Below are positions 52,708-59,389 of a stretch of DNA of 59,389 nt, piece by piece. How positions within the stretch are numbered: the first letter of the stretch is position 1; every line of letters starts with the position of its first letter. The stretch is from JBLNBN01 sp050260015 (lineage in GTDB: Bacteria > Bacteroidota > Ignavibacteria > Kapaibacteriales > UBA2268): positions 1 through 59,389 of the forward strand of contig JBLNBN010000058.1 in assembly GCA_050260015.1 (NCBI GenBank), read 5' to 3'. Both the position numbers and the translations under genes were made by a program. The notes under the pieces were generated by a model, which searched no databases, was not told the DNA's origin, and saw only the letters and a list, made by a program, of their open reading frames with translations.

Positions 52708-53358
52708 GAATCCCCCCTAAAATATATACGATTTGGTCGAATTAGCGACGAATTAACATATATTAATATTGGTTTAACTATTCTTTAGCCGGACGCTGAG
52801 CCTGTCGAAGCGGCAGGCGAAGCGCCCCGCGTTCTTTTCTCAGCCGGACGAGCCCCAGGCTGCGCCGCGAGTGGGGAGGCAGGCTGAGGGCGGCGTTTTC
52901 TACCAATATGTAACCCCTCCGGGGTTAAGAAAAATAATTCCATAAAGTCCCGAAGGGACGGCATTATTCGTAACCGTATGCAAGCGAAGCGCAGCTTACG
53001 GAATTAACTCGCCTACTACGACAAGCCCTGAAAGGGCGGCATTATAGCATACCTTGACTGATAATTTCACCCCTGCGGGGTTTAAGCGCTTTTCGGGATC
53101 GCTTGCCGTAAGCTGCGCATACGGTTATGAATGATTTTGCCCCTGCGGGGCAGTCTTAAGGATATTTAATCATGACCCCCTATATAACTTCCCCCAAGAG
53201 GAAAGAACCAAGTCTTCTGTTTTCAAGCGTCTGCGCGTTATTCTATAGCAATATGCCTGCAATCCGCCTGTTAATTGATCATTGTTAATTGCTAATTGTC
53301 TTTTGTCCTCCTTTTTCGCTTAAATTGCACATACGTTACGAATTGAACAGCAAAAGTT
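52708..53358. repeat. 651-base intergenic region dense in palindromic repeats
   Basis: No gene is seen. From the left it holds GACGCTGAGCCTGTCGAAGC (52794-52813), a sequence type widely dispersed in bacterial genomes; a G/C-rich imperfect palindrome around 52850-52895; the palindrome array described separately; and the ~19-base CAAGCGTCTGCGCGTTATT motif at 53224-53242. The final ~80 bases would contain the sigma gene promoter. Confidence 0.65.
52911..53152. repeat. Symmetric array of GC palindromes
   Basis: Five compact hairpins occur in AT-rich spacers: TAACCCC-TCC-GGGGTTA (52911), GTCCC-GAA-GGGAC (52947), GCCCT-GAA-AGGGC (53025), ACCCC-TGC-GGGGT (53069) and TGCCCC-TGC-GGGGCA (53138). Two are followed by GGCATTAT. 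The arms around 52968-53001 (ACCGTATGC...GCGCAGCTTACGG) and 53106-53126 (CCGTAAGCTGCGCATACGGT) are inverted copies, so the central ~170 bases form one large symmetric element. Confidence 0.65.
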
Positions 53359-53883
53359 ATGAAAGAAAAAGAAGACAAATTCCTGGAACTATTCAACCCG
53401 GTAAAGCAGAGCCTCTGGAAGTACTGCTTAAGCGTCTCGCACAGCCGCGATTCCGCTAAGGATTTGCTTCAGGAGACTATCGAAACGGCTTACCGGCAGT
53501 TCGGCGCGATGCGTAACGAGCAGGCTTTCTTATCGTACTTATTCACTATCGCTTCGCGGATCTACGCGAGAAGCCGCGAAAGAAACCGCCGGCAAACGCC
53601 CTGCGATCCCGCGGACTTCGAATATGTAGCCGCTTCGACGGCCTCGCCCGAGCAGGCTGCGGACGCGGCGATACTCCATGCGGCGCTTGCCGAGCTACCG
53701 CACGACCAGGGCGAAGCGATAATTCTCCAGGAGTTAATGGGATTCTCCCAAGCCGAGATATGCGTAATCCAGGGAATTAACTTAGAAACATTGAAAAAGA
53801 GACTGTACCGCGCTAAAAATAAGCTGCGCGAGCTTCTTACAGAAAGAATTCCAACCCTTCAACATGAAGGAGCAGAAAAATGA
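53359..53883 (+). CDS. ECF-type RNA polymerase sigma factor
   Basis: This protein of 174 residues would direct RNA polymerase to a small regulon. Sigma region 2 is at ~10-80 (YCLSVSHSRDSAKDLLQETI, then AFLSYLFTIASRIYARSRER). Region 4 is at ~110-165, with the helix-turn-helix LQELMGFSQAEICVIQGINL and LKKRLYRAKNKLRELL. Its stop overlaps the next start by four bases (ATGA), the classical arrangement for a sigma and its regulator. No signal peptide or extra domain. Target genes are unknown. Confidence 0.92.
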   Translation: MKEKEDKFLELFNPVKQSLWKYCLSVSHSRDSAKDLLQETIETAYRQFGAMRNEQAFLSYLFTIASRIYARSRERNRRQTPCDPADFEYVAASTASPEQAADAAILHAALAELPHDQGEAIILQELMGFSQAEICVIQGINLETLKKRLYRAKNKLRELLTERIPTLQHEGAEK

Positions 53884-56051
53884 AAACTATAGAAAGAATA
53901 TTCGATAGCGCAAAGAATATAGATACGCCAGAATTTCCATTCTCCGACGAAGAGCTCCGGAGCGTTCTGAGAAAGGAAAACGAGGCAGGCGAAAGCCGAC
54001 CAAAGAACAACATATTCAAGAAATTAGGAGCTTTTAAAATGAGCCTTATTAGTCTCGCGATCGTAGGAACCTCGCTAGGGGTATTGTTCCTCTCGCAACC
54101 CAACGAAAATAATTCCTTAACGGAAAAGAAGCAAATAAATGCCAAAAAGGTGGAACGCCAGGCGAAAATAACCGAAAGAACCAATTTAGCGGCTCTAAAA
54201 GCCGGTTCCACGGAAACCGATAAGCGACCGGTTAAACAAGACATCAATCAACCGGCGAGCTACGCAAAAAATGAGAGAGCCGATAAAAGAGTAATTGAAG
54301 CGGAAGAATACAACTACGAAGCCGAACTCTACGAGCTAACCGACGAGGAACTTGCGAAATTAAACGTGCTACGAAGAGGGGACGCCTACCTTATCGAATT
54401 GGAAGATAAGATCTATCATAAAATGAGCATGACGGAGCGCGCCGAATTAAACGATAACGGCTACCCGGAAAAGGGCATTAAACGCCACGTCGACTTGCTC
54501 GAGCCCTTCGGATCGTATTCGTCGTCCAGCGCGATGAGAAAATATGCGGGTTGGGATATGGATAAAACCGCTGGTATGTTCCCCACGACTATAATGAGCC
54601 AATCCTACGACGGCGACAGGCTTGGTATTTCCCGAACGCAAGGGGGCATCCCGGCCTTCGCCCCCGACCTTGAAGAAGCCGTTTCCGAACAGCATTTCGA
54701 CGATATTGGCAGGAAACTGCTTGCCGCGAAGCGGAATGACGCGTCAACGCGCTTCGTGAAAGTTAAAGTTAACGATCCGGAAATAGTTTCCAAATTCTTC
54801 CCGGTTTATATCTCGATGAAGAACGCCGAAGGCCAAAAAGCGCATATTTTGCTGTGGTTCCCGGCCACTTCAAGAACTATCGCCGCGCTGCCCGAGCGCT
54901 ACCGAGCTAAAGCGCAGGGTAAGCTCTTGCTCCAAGACGAAGACCTGAGCAAAAATCTCTGTGAAAACGAGTTTCTTCGGAACAATCCTGATATTACGTT
55001 TGCGGAAAAAAAGGAACGCGAAAACGAGCCCGCTTTCCAACCAAAGCAATTCGCCGGCATAGCGAACATCGAGCTTACCCCGGCGGAGCTAAAAGAACTT
55101 GGAATCGCGCTCGACAAGGAAGGGCTTAGCTTCCCCATCCGCGACAGGATTGATTTTAGCGAGCTGCCTACGAGGGCGAAAACCTATTTCGCAGATCTAG
55201 GATACGATATGAGCAAAACCCAAACCCAAATTCGCGGCGCCTTTCGGATGAATTTCGCGGCCGTTAGAAACGGGGATATAGACGGGCTCGTAGGTCGGGG
55301 CGAAGTTAATAAGTATACGGGATGGAACGATAACGATTGGTCGCTTTCGCTGCCCATCGGGATCGACTACAAAGCGAACGTAATGATAGCTACCGTCAAC
55401 GGAAAAGACACTGCGGATAGGCATATATATACGACTACGAACAGCGAGCTGTTCTATAATCCCAAAATAATAAATATCACGGGCGAGCAAAATCCTGTCG
55501 ATATAACGAACGATTACAAATTAATGCCCAAGGTATCCAGGCTGCTTCCAATTGCCGTTGTTTACAAATTTGACGAGAACAACAACTCCGGTACGATCAA
55601 GGTAAACCTGTGGTTTTACATGACGAAGGAACTGGCGGAGAAGCTGCCCATGCGCTACGGCATACCTATACTGCGGGAACTCGAGCTTGCCGAAGCGATC
55701 GAAAACGGCGCAAACCCGGAATCGGCTTGCGGCGAACTCGATAATAAAACTTCCTACCTGGGAATTTGCAACCTGCAGAACGGCGGCATTAAAATTCAAT
55801 CTATTTACCCGAACCCCGTAAAGGAAGGAAGGATCAATTTAGGTTTCGAGCTCGCGAAGCCCTCGAAATTAACGATTTCCCTCGCCGACTATAACGGTTC
55901 GGTTAAAGAAGTTATCGTCGATGGAAAAGACTATTATGCCGGTTCAATCGCGATCGGCCTCCCGCTGAAAACCCAGGAAAGCGGCGTCTACCTGCTTATC
56001 ATCAGCGACGAGAACGGCGCCACGGCCATGGAACGTATAATAATAAAGTAA
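53880..56051 (+). CDS. Membrane-anchored candidate anti-sigma protein with internal duplication and T9SS-type tail
   Basis: This protein has 723 residues. Residues 1-50 are cytoplasmic, charged and helical; 54-72 form one transmembrane segment; the rest is outside. Two related units follow. The first (~151-342) has YELTDEELAKL, KYAGWD, PVYISMKN...LLWFPAT and ALPERY. The second (~397-593) has IELTPAELKEL, KYTGWN, PIAVVYKF...NLWFYMT and KLPMRY. Residues 637-723 begin IKIQSIYPNPVKEGRINLGF and end ATAMERIIIK, the pattern of type A T9SS C-terminal domains. Coupling to the sigma gene suggests the N-terminus binds the sigma factor; this is inference, since no zinc-binding anti-sigma motif is seen. 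Confidence 0.65.
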   Translation: MKTIERIFDSAKNIDTPEFPFSDEELRSVLRKENEAGESRPKNNIFKKLGAFKMSLISLAIVGTSLGVLFLSQPNENNSLTEKKQINAKKVERQAKITERTNLAALKAGSTETDKRPVKQDINQPASYAKNERADKRVIEAEEYNYEAELYELTDEELAKLNVLRRGDAYLIELEDKIYHKMSMTERAELNDNGYPEKGIKRHVDLLEPFGSYSSSSAMRKYAGWDMDKTAGMFPTTIMSQSYDGDRLGISRTQGGIPAFAPDLEEAVSEQHFDDIGRKLLAAKRNDASTRFVKVKVNDPEIVSKFFPVYISMKNAEGQKAHILLWFPATSRTIAALPERYRAKAQGKLLLQDEDLSKNLCENEFLRNNPDITFAEKKERENEPAFQPKQFAGIANIELTPAELKELGIALDKEGLSFPIRDRIDFSELPTRAKTYFADLGYDMSKTQTQIRGAFRMNFAAVRNGDIDGLVGRGEVNKYTGWNDNDWSLSLPIGIDYKANVMIATVNGKDTADRHIYTTTNSELFYNPKIINITGEQNPVDITNDYKLMPKVSRLLPIAVVYKFDENNNSGTIKVNLWFYMTKELAEKLPMRYGIPILRELELAEAIENGANPESACGELDNKTSYLGICNLQNGGIKIQSIYPNPVKEGRINLGFELAKPSKLTISLADYNGSVKEVIVDGKDYYAGSIAIGLPLKTQESGVYLLIISDENGATAMERIIIK

Positions 56052-56083
56052 TTCTCTCTCAATCCCAGATCCGGCATTTCAGA

Positions 56084-56125
56084 AATCTCCGCGTCGCTTC
56101 ACTCCCGGCGCGGAGATTATTTTAT
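56084..56125 (+). terminator. Terminator after the sigma/regulator pair
   Basis: AATCTCCGCG (56084-56093) pairs perfectly with CGCGGAGATT (56109-56118), followed by ATTTTATT. Confidence 0.88.
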
Positions 56126-56129
56126 TCAT

Positions 56130-56147
56130 TATTTTGCTAATTTTGCG
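56130..56147 (+). promoter_or_regulatory. Candidate promoter boxes of the CPBP protease gene
   Basis: TATTTTGC (56130-56137) and TAATTTTGCG (56138-56147) sit in tandem 26-43 bases before the ATG. The second is identical to the box before the SpoU gene. Confidence 0.45.
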
Positions 56148-56172
56148 TTATTCCTAATTAAAAAATAAGATC

Positions 56173-57075
56173 ATGAAAAAGTTCGACTCTAATTCTTCTC
56201 TTTGGATATATCTCGCTATTCTAACCCTGCTTTGCGCAGGCTTTGTCGGCGGGGCGCTCGCGCTCGGCGAATCGGGGAGATACCTCGCGCAGGGGTATAT
56301 GATGACGCCCGCGCTCGCCGCGATAATTGTTCGAATATTCTTCTACGAAGGCAAGTTCTCCGACGCGAAGCTGCGGATGGGAAAGGTAAAGGATTACTTC
56401 AGGTACTGGGCGCTCTCCTTCTCATTGACTATCCTCTCCTACGCCCTCTATATCGCTTTCGGCTCGGTTACTATCGACCTTACCGGCGACGCGTTCCTGG
56501 CCAGGCTCTCGCAGCAGTTCGCGGCTTCGGGCCAGAGCATAACCGACAATCTTCCCCCGGGCTTCACGCCTAAAATGATGATGTTCGCGTTTATGGCGGG
56601 TCAATTAACCGTATTGAACATTTTGCCCGGTTTAATTACCGGCTTCGGCGAGGAGTTCGGGCACCGCGGTTTTATGTACGAACGCCTGAAAAATTTCGGG
56701 CTGATAAAAGCGTTCACGATAGGCGGCGTACTGTGGTTCGCATGGCACCTACCCCTAATGCTCGTCGTCCCGACGCCGGAAATGTCGACAGCTCAAACAA
56801 TCATTAATTTTATTGCTATGCCGATCGGCAGCATTGCTACGTTCATCTACCTCGCCTACGTCCTCGAAAAAACGGGCAGCATCTGGGTGACCGCTTTCGC
56901 GCATATAGTAATGAACAATACGCAGGGAGCGTTCTCCTACTTCATCGTAATACAAGACCAAACGCTTGCAAACTTAGGCGTCGTCGTCGCTGCCGTAATC
57001 TTCTGCGCGGCGCTGCCGGGCCGGTACTTTTGGAAGAAAATTAAGATGGAGAGAGAATTCCAGGATATTAATTAG
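56173..57075 (+). CDS. CPBP-family intramembrane glutamic endopeptidase
   Basis: This membrane protein of 300 residues has about eight helices and belongs to the Abi/CAAX-prenyl-protease-like family. The active-site motifs are GFGEEFGHRGFMYERL (EExxxR), LWFAWHLPLMLVV with its His, and FAHIVMNNTQGAF (HxxxN). Relatives take part in prenyl-protein processing, bacteriocin self-immunity or peptide signal maturation; no peptide substrate gene is evident nearby. It stands alone between a terminator and the barrel gene. Confidence 0.93.
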   Translation: MKKFDSNSSLWIYLAILTLLCAGFVGGALALGESGRYLAQGYMMTPALAAIIVRIFFYEGKFSDAKLRMGKVKDYFRYWALSFSLTILSYALYIAFGSVTIDLTGDAFLARLSQQFAASGQSITDNLPPGFTPKMMMFAFMAGQLTVLNILPGLITGFGEEFGHRGFMYERLKNFGLIKAFTIGGVLWFAWHLPLMLVVPTPEMSTAQTIINFIAMPIGSIATFIYLAYVLEKTGSIWVTAFAHIVMNNTQGAFSYFIVIQDQTLANLGVVVAAVIFCAALPGRYFWKKIKMEREFQDIN

Positions 57076-57157
57076 ATTGCGTAACGGAGTCTTACCGATC
57101 GGCTGAATATTAATTTAAAAATATAAAAGAACTTATATCTAACAATCAGAGATATCT

Positions 57158-57778
57158 ATGAAAAAATTCTTACCTCTCTTTCTCCTGTTATTTATTTTTT
57201 CCTGTTCCATCCTTACTGCAAAAAAGAGCGCTCACGGCCCTACGTACAAGGGGTTTTACGCGTCGCTTGCGGCGGGCCCTTCGCTGGGCGTTACGTCGTA
57301 CTCCGATAAAAGCTCGTACTTGGGCGGGGCTTACAACATCGACGCCCGGGCCGGGTATGTTTTAGAGAAAAACGTCATCTTCTTCGGCAATCTCTGTACC
57401 GCTGGCGTAAACGGCTTCACCGAGCCCTACGACGACGACTACGACGGCAATTACGACCAGCCCGAGCATCTCGTAACGAGGTCCTTTACGTTAGGCGGCG
57501 GCATCGTTTACTATATGCCGAAGACTAATTATTACTATTCCATGGCGGCGGGAGCCGTCTACCTTTCCACCGAGAAAAATCCGAAACCGGCGATTTCCGA
57601 CGAATCCGGATTTGCCATCAGCATCCGCGCGGGCACGGAGAGCTGGATAAGCAAGAACTACAGCCTGGGCTGGGGCCTGGGCATATCCTACGCCTCCGTT
57701 GAAAACACGCTGCCCGCCGGCGACAATAGCGGCGGCATATTCCTGTTTACAGTATTTATGTCCGGGGCGTATAACTAA
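57158..57778 (+). CDS. Small outer-membrane beta-barrel protein
   Basis: This protein of 206 residues has a hydrophobic signal sequence (KKFLPLFLLLFIFSCSILTA). The Cys inside it could be a lipobox, but the sequence after it fits a normal cleaved signal better. The body has strands alternating with Gly/Asp turns: GFYASLAAGPSLGVTSY, AYNIDARAGYVLEKNVIFFG, TLGGGIVYYMPKTNYYYSMA, GFAISIRAGTESWISKNYSL and the last IFLFTVFMSGAYN. This suggests an 8-stranded OmpX/OmpW-like barrel. An acidic DDDYDGNYD loop may bind calcium. No specific function. Confidence 0.62.
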   Translation: MKKFLPLFLLLFIFSCSILTAKKSAHGPTYKGFYASLAAGPSLGVTSYSDKSSYLGGAYNIDARAGYVLEKNVIFFGNLCTAGVNGFTEPYDDDYDGNYDQPEHLVTRSFTLGGGIVYYMPKTNYYYSMAAGAVYLSTEKNPKPAISDESGFAISIRAGTESWISKNYSLGWGLGISYASVENTLPAGDNSGGIFLFTVFMSGAYN

Positions 57779-58194
57779 GCTTATTGCATTCCCGCGCTAC
57801 AGTCCGGCCCAATTGTCTGAACCGGGATTAACCTGATTTAAATGATTAACTGGATAGAATAATTGGGCATAACGCGCAAGCGCTTGGTATTAGAATAGTT
57901 TGTCGTCCCCGCGAAGGCGGGGACCCATAATTCCTTTGGATGCCGGGTCTGGCGCCCGGAATGACGGGAAGACGTAAATTCTAAAACGCTTTCGACGAAT
58001 CCGAAGGATTCGCATGTCTATAGAAAGCGCTTGCCCCTCTCGACCTCCCAGCAGCGGCGGGCCGCAGGAAGTTGCGCGGGGAGCTACTAGGAATTTGCAG
58101 AGGGAAATGACGCGCACACGCTTGCAATACCCCCAATTGGTTCCTCCTCCGGGGGAGAAGGGACCAATCCTTCTATTATTATATAGTTAGCGCG
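57779..58194. repeat. 416-base intergenic region of mixed palindromic repeats
   Basis: No gene is seen. It holds two direct copies of the ~19-base motif: ATAACGCGCAAGCGCTTG at 57869-57886 and AATGACGCGCACACGCTTG at 58106-58124. A hairpin GTCCCCGC/GCGGGGAC lies at 57905-57924 and a GCCGGGTCTGGCGCCCGG-type unit near 57942. GACGAATCCGAAGGATTCGC at 57994-58013 is the inverse of a sequence in the 48.7 kb gap. CCAATTGGTTCCTCCTCCGG follows at the right. Confidence 0.65.
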
Positions 58195-58995
58195 TTATTT
58201 ACTTATCTTCTTCCCCACTCGGGCGAAGGAGGTGTCGCGAGGGGCGCGGTACGCTTTGGAGAGGGAATCCTCGTAGCGGGCGCGGACTACAGCCGCGCGG
58301 GAATATTTTTCCATCGCCGAGTCGAGATTGATGATTTCGACGGGTTGCCTTGAAGGTTCTTTAAATACAGCGAATAGACTGACTACTAAAGAAGCGAATG
58401 CTAATAAGCCTGAAATGCCAATAGCCCATTTTGTATAATTGTGATTTATTTCACTTTCGAGTTCGTTTTTAGTTTTATAACCATTTTCAATAAATTCATT
58501 TAAAGAACTCATAGTTAGTATACCTTTTTTGTTAAATCCGTTGTAACTAAAAATAGACTTGAACATTAAACACAGTTCAGTTAGATTAAATAATGTTACT
58601 ACATGAAATTCACCATATTTACTGTTTGGAGGTACAGTTTTCATTTCATCAGGTACTTCAATCTCTGCTAAATAATTGGCCGTAATAGAAATAATATAAC
58701 CATTATTCTCCAAAATGCCCCAAAGGGCCGCAAATTCACTCATTTTTGATAGAATCTGATGAGAAGGAAATTTAAGACTACGTAAAACACATTGCCCTAA
58801 ATTATTCAATTCAGGGGTTAACTTTTGGAGATCGGTATTTATAATAGTTGATGATAAATAAAGGTTGATTAGCTGATCGCATTCGGGCGTTGGTTCACCA
58901 AAAAATTTGGAATCTATAATAAAATCTACTAAATTCGTGATTTGATTATCTCTAATCTTAATGCACAACTCTTTCTGAAAATTAGTTAAATTCAT
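58195..58995 (-). CDS. Hypothetical protein with one membrane helix, AT-rich
   Basis: This protein has 266 residues and no recognised family. The N-terminal ~185 residues are helical and polar (NFQKELCIKIRDNQITNLVD, then GQCVLRSLKFPSHQILSKMS). One transmembrane segment is at ~191-212 (WAIGISGLLAFASLVVSLFA). The last ~50 residues are basic and charged (YSRAAVVRARYEDSLSKAYR). Codons are strongly AT-rich except in the last ~140 bases, whose composition matches the rest of the window. This suggests transfer, with the C-terminal part perhaps derived from local sequence. It follows the next upstream gene by 12 bases, a probable operon. Confidence 0.6.
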   Translation of the reverse strand: MNLTNFQKELCIKIRDNQITNLVDFIIDSKFFGEPTPECDQLINLYLSSTIINTDLQKLTPELNNLGQCVLRSLKFPSHQILSKMSEFAALWGILENNGYIISITANYLAEIEVPDEMKTVPPNSKYGEFHVVTLFNLTELCLMFKSIFSYNGFNKKGILTMSSLNEFIENGYKTKNELESEINHNYTKWAIGISGLLAFASLVVSLFAVFKEPSRQPVEIINLDSAMEKYSRAAVVRARYEDSLSKAYRAPRDTSFARVGKKISK

Positions 58996-59007
58996 ATTTT
59001 ACTCCTG

Positions 59008-59389
59008 TTACTTATTCGACCATAACAACAATTGTTGATAGGGAAAAACACATATTCCTTGATCTATTATTTTTTTTATAACTGCAAGGAAATCATTTTT
59101 CTGATTATTGAAATGATCCATTAAAAACACTATATCATCAACAGAAATTCTTAATATTTTGGTGTTTTCGTACAATGCAATTATTTCTTTGCCATCTTGG
59201 ATTTGAAAACTTACTGGATAAACAAAATCGAAAATATTTTCATGTTGGATTTTGTTGTAAAATATATTCATATATTGTCTTCCTCTTTCAAAATATATGA
59301 TGTTTCGCGATTTATCGGTTTTAAATAAACAAGAATTATCCAAAAAGAGATAATCTTGTAATTTATTATTCCATTCTGTTAATATATAA
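59008..59389 (-). CDS. Hypothetical protein, partial (N-terminus off the right edge)
   Basis: The frame is open from the window end to the stop at 59008, giving 126 residues. Reading back from the first candidate start it continues upstream as YILTEWNNKLQDYLFLDNS without a stop, so the true start lies outside. The content is AT-rich, with hydrophobic strands and helices such as NIFDFVYPVSFQIQDGKEII and FLAVIKKIIDQGICVFPYQQ. No family is recognised. It probably shares a transcript with the downstream membrane protein gene. Confidence 0.55.
   Translation of the reverse strand, partial: YILTEWNNKLQDYLFLDNSCLFKTDKSRNIIYFERGRQYMNIFYNKIQHENIFDFVYPVSFQIQDGKEIIALYENTKILRISVDDIVFLMDHFNNQKNDFLAVIKKIIDQGICVFPYQQLLLWSNK

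Noticed and set aside
52911..53152. Possible CRISPR array
   Set aside because: The palindromes differ in sequence, spacing is irregular, there is no constant repeat of 24-37 bases and no cas gene is nearby.
53880..54100. Zinc-binding anti-sigma (ZAS) domain in the sigma partner
   Set aside because: The first 50 residues lack the HxxxCxxC motif, so any anti-sigma role must use another fold.
57158..57778. Lipoprotein reading of the barrel protein (Cys in FSCSIL)
   Set aside because: The residue after the Cys and the continuing hydrophobic stretch fit a cleaved signal better. Barrel proteins of this size are normally not lipidated. Kept only as an alternative.

Overview
The window looks like a chromosomal segment of a Gram-negative member of the Bacteroidota/FCB superphylum, most likely on the Chlorobi-Ignavibacteria-Kapabacteria side. 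The reasons are: two proteins with C-terminal domains of the type IX secretion (T9SS) sorting kind; a DUF4835/PorD-like T9SS protein; several lipoproteins, SPOR/OmpA and beta-barrel proteins; AT-rich -7 boxes of the Bacteroidota type (TAATTTTG, TAATTTGC); zinc-less L36; and a tuf gene kept between fusA and rpsJ, unlike most Bacteroidetes proper. Unlike many Bacteroidetes, clear AAGGAG ribosome binding sites occur. The exact lineage is inference.

Layout. 1-7.3 kb: the 3' part of an EamA exporter is missing off the left edge; then a YncE-like lipoprotein, a GAF-PP2C phosphatase, a secreted VWA-OmpA-SPOR protein, an M24 peptidase and a DUF1624-type membrane acyltransferase. 7.4-15.7 kb: fumarase, aldehyde dehydrogenase, OPT transporter, PorD-like protein, an outer membrane protein candidate and a trans-sulfuration PLP enzyme. 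15.7-25.1 kb: glycosyltransferase and rRNA methyltransferase, FKBP lipoprotein, a CxxCH protein with a T9SS tail, PAP2 phosphatase, SIMPL protein and a class II (B12) ribonucleotide reductase.

25.2-44.2 kb is one long minus-strand translation block, read rpsL-rpsG-fusA-tuf-rpsJ-S10/spc/alpha genes-rpoA-rplQ. It includes secY, map, infA and a short rpmJ. The rpsD gene normally found between rpsK and rpoA is absent. L5, S17 and L17 carry unusual extensions.

44.3-51.5 kb: NUDIX hydrolase, exported MsrB, a coupled SpoU methyltransferase / MqnA-like / adenine deaminase set, an in-frame dUTPase-methionyl-tRNA formyltransferase fusion, and an AI-2E family permease. 51.5-59.4 kb: zinc alcohol dehydrogenase; a repeat-rich gap; an ECF sigma factor overlapping a 723-residue membrane-anchored protein with an internal duplication and a T9SS tail; a CPBP protease; a barrel protein; a second repeat gap; and an AT-rich two-gene segment of unknown function cut by the window end.

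The most interesting items are the Dut-Fmt fusion, the sigma factor / T9SS-tailed candidate anti-sigma protein pair, and a dispersed family of palindromic intergenic elements marked by a recurring ~19 bp motif. No tRNA, rRNA, CRISPR array, transposase or riboswitch was recognised.
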